The position numbers and the translations under genes were made by a program. This document shows positions 5,511 through 6,465 of a DNA stretch of 6,465 bases, piece after piece. The notes beneath the pieces were generated by a model that made no database searches, had not been told where the DNA came from, and worked only from the letters and a program-made list of their open reading frames with translations. The number at the start of each line of letters is the position of its first letter. Positions within the stretch are counted from its first letter, which is position 1. The stretch covers positions 1 to 6,465 of the forward strand of contig SHZG01000137.1 in the NCBI GenBank assembly GCA_009692395.1. The letters are read 5' to 3'. Source of the DNA: Methylococcales bacterium. GTDB lineage: Bacteria > Pseudomonadota > Gammaproteobacteria > Methylococcales > Methylomonadaceae.

Positions 5511-5526
5511 ATGATTGTTATTTGCA
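5506..5526. promoter_or_regulatory. Fur-like palindromic operator over the porin -35
   Basis: TGCAAAT-GATTGTT-ATTTGCA is a 21-bp inverted repeat with perfect 7-bp arms. On the minus strand the inner AATAACAATCATTT agrees with the E. coli Fur-box segment AATGATAATCATTA at 11 of 14 positions. A further half-like ATGCAAAT lies 18 bp away at 5487-5494, which suggests a second weaker site. Another regulator that prefers TGCAAAT arms is equally possible. Confidence 0.45.
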
Positions 5527-5595
5527 AGTTACTGGGTATTATCGAAACAGCCAGTATAGACAAGTTGCAATTTCATGTTTTTACGAGGTCAATAC

Positions 5596-5682
5596 ATGAA
5601 AAATAAAATCGCTGTAATTGAATTAAAATTTTTCGTGTCTTTTGGGTTTTTCGTGGATGATATAGGGATGTTGTTTTTGTAA
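5596..5682 (+). CDS. Possible 28-residue small protein or leader peptide
   Basis: ATG at 5596 with GAGG 7 nt upstream opens a 28-codon frame (MKNKIAVIELKFFVSFGF, then FVDDIGMLFL) ending at TAA 5680-5682, 28 nt before the sensor start. The product is hydrophobic, with a basic N-terminus. Against it: the frame runs through two TTTTTCGTG repeats that look like an intergenic repeat, and there is no homologue I recognise. It may be chance. Confidence 0.25.
   Translation: MKNKIAVIELKFFVSFGFFVDDIGMLFL
5629..5655. repeat. Two direct copies of TTTTTCGTG
   Basis: TTTTTCGTG occurs at 5629-5637 and 5647-5655, an 18-bp period separated by TCTTTTGGG. It resembles an incomplete copy of a T-rich intergenic repeat; role unknown. 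Confidence 0.45.
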
Positions 5683-5710
5683 CTGTCTTTAAAGAAGAAT
5701 AGGTAAGCGT

Positions 5711-6247
5711 GTGAAAATCCAAAATCGATTATTGCTGTTAATGCTCTTCAACACGACGTTTGTGATGGTTATCGCCTTGTTCGTTGCCTCGTATTTGACC
5801 CGCGATGCTTTGGAATCTGCCGCGAAAGACAAATTAGCGGTTGTCTTAGAAAGCAGAGAACACGCGCTGAAGAGTTGGACAACTATGCTACAGGCGCAAA
5901 TGACTGTTTTAGCAACTACGCCAAGGACAGTTAGTTTATTAACTGAATTCAGCACGGAATTTCAGCACTTGGGTGACACTGCTCAAGTCGTGTTACAGCA
6001 AAATTATCTCACTGTAGGGAATCGCCAGAATACGCAAACGCAACGTTCAACCGAGGCTTACGACAACATACACCGTGTTGCCCAGCCGTTTTTTATGACT
6101 CGCCATGATGCTTATGAGTGGGAAGATATGTATCTGATTGATGCTCAAGGTAATGTGGTTTTCAGTCTAAAAAAAGAAAGTGATTTCGCCACTAATTTAC
6201 ACACGGGCCCTTGGCGAGACTCTGGCTTAGCACATGTCGTTATATAG
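5711..6247 (+). pseudogene. Membrane sensor (chemoreceptor/cyclase-type), truncated by IS630
   Basis: The frame encodes the start of a membrane signal-transduction protein: a basic MKIQNR, one transmembrane helix (about 7-29), then a helical extracytoplasmic sensor region ending in MYLIDAQGNVVFSLKKESDFATNL (140-163) and GPWRDSGLA (166-174). That last block (IDxxGNVVYS, DFATNL, GPxxDSGLA) is typical of Cache-like ligand domains of methyl-accepting chemotaxis proteins and some sensor cyclases or kinases. The second membrane helix and the signalling domain are missing: homology stops at about residue 177 and the stop TAG (6245-6247) is in the IS630 end, so the gene is disrupted. The GTG start at 5711 is chosen because AGG lies 7 nt upstream and the next ATG would cut the membrane helix. 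The output domain cannot be told from this fragment. Confidence 0.8.
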
Positions 6248-6465
6248 CCAAAGCAGTATAATTTGATTATTTTAAATTAGATGACATATTCAGCCGATTT
6301 CCGCCAAAAAGTATTAACGATTAAAGAACAAGAAGGGCTAACACAAGCGGAAGCGGCAGTGCGTTTTGGTGTTGGAGTGGCAAGTATAACAAGGTGGAAC
6401 AAGTGCTTGGAATCGAAAAGTACACGAACAAAACCCGCTACCAAGCTAGATATGAAAGCCTTGGA
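6243..6465 (+). mobile_element. IS630-family insertion sequence, left end, truncated by window
   Basis: The sensor frame breaks off at TATATAG (6241-6247), and an IS630-type transposase begins at 6281. IS630/Tc1-mariner elements insert at TA and duplicate it, so the border is one of the TA steps between 6241 and 6246; the inverted repeat then starts about (T)AGCCAAAGCAGTATAATT. The right end and the rest of the sensor gene lie outside the window. Confidence 0.75.
6281..6465 (+). CDS. IS630-family transposase, N-terminal 61 residues
   Basis: ATG at 6281 opens a frame that runs off the window: MTYSADFRQKVLTIKEQEG, then LTQAEAAVRFGVGVASITRW, NKCLESKSTRTKPATKLDMKAL. The FRxKVL start, the LTxAEAAxRFGVGxASIxRW helix-turn-helix and the KPATKLDMKAL linker are characteristic of IS630-family transposases, where this domain binds the terminal repeats; the DDE catalytic domain lies beyond the window. 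No good Shine-Dalgarno is seen, as often in these elements. Whether the gene is intact or has the common programmed frameshift between two frames cannot be seen. Confidence 0.88.
   Translation, partial: MTYSADFRQKVLTIKEQEGLTQAEAAVRFGVGVASITRWNKCLESKSTRTKPATKLDMKAL

Larger units (their letters stand above)
5447..5710. other. Divergent intergenic region between the porin and sensor genes
   Basis: This 264-bp stretch holds the porin promoter and a Fur-like palindrome at 5482-5526, two direct copies of ATGCAAAT (5487-5494 and 5505-5512, 18-bp period), a possible small reading frame (5596-5682), and two copies of TTTTTCGTG (5629-5637 and 5647-5655, also 18-bp period). I see no convincing sigma-70 or flagellar sigma-28 promoter for the plus-strand sensor gene; TATAGA at 5555-5560 is the best, weak -10. 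Confidence 0.5.

Noticed and set aside
5689..5955. 88-codon minus-strand frame
   Set aside because: It is antisense to the clearly coding sensor gene, and its hydrophobic stretch is the mirror of that gene's membrane helix region.
1..6465. Composite transposon bounded by the two insertion sequences
   Set aside because: The left element is IS1-type and the right one IS630-type, so they cannot act as a matched pair; each has independently hit a different gene.

Overview
The window looks like a piece of a moderately AT-rich gammaproteobacterial chromosome. The taxon is an inference: RmlA, RmlD, a C-terminal-Phe porin and a chemoreceptor-like sensor all look gammaproteobacterial. The dense short palindromic repeats and the IS1- and IS630-type elements would suit a filamentous sulfur oxidiser of the Beggiatoa/Thiothrix kind. 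No marker gene fixes the genus.

Layout, left to right. (1) Bases 1 to about 147 are the 3' end of an IS1-family element. It is inserted in the 3' part of a minus-strand receiver-like gene (to 521), whose reading frame now runs into the IS and ends there. (2) Bases 522-771 hold no gene, but carry a 9-bp inverted repeat next to that gene's start and a palindromic REP/MITE-like repeat (609-703). (3) rmlD and rmlA (2558 to 772, minus strand) form a two-gene dTDP-L-rhamnose unit with only 2 nt between the genes. (4) Three more minus-strand genes lie between 5446 and 2728: an outer-membrane porin, a secreted FMN-binding-domain protein, and a small polytopic membrane protein with conserved-looking histidines. 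The last two are 8 nt apart. (5) Between the porin and the FMN-binding gene are 266 nt of non-coding DNA holding a long palindrome after the porin stop, an extended -10 promoter, and a strongly structured leader. (6) Bases 5447-5710 are a divergent regulatory region with a Fur-like palindrome over the porin promoter. (7) A plus-strand membrane sensor gene starts at 5711. An IS630-family element, whose transposase starts at 6281 and leaves the window, cuts it after about 177 codons.

Working together: RmlA activates glucose-1-phosphate to dTDP-glucose, and RmlD makes the final dTDP-L-rhamnose for surface polysaccharide. rmlB and rmlC must be elsewhere if the pathway is complete. The porin, FMN-binding and membrane genes plausibly form a cell-envelope module: an outer-membrane channel plus a periplasmic covalent flavoprotein and its membrane partner. 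That is the most interesting part of the window, because its second transcription unit seems to start with an unrecognised structured RNA leader and the porin promoter overlaps a possible metal-responsive operator. Function of the module is inference from domains and order. Both ends of the window show recent IS damage to signalling genes.
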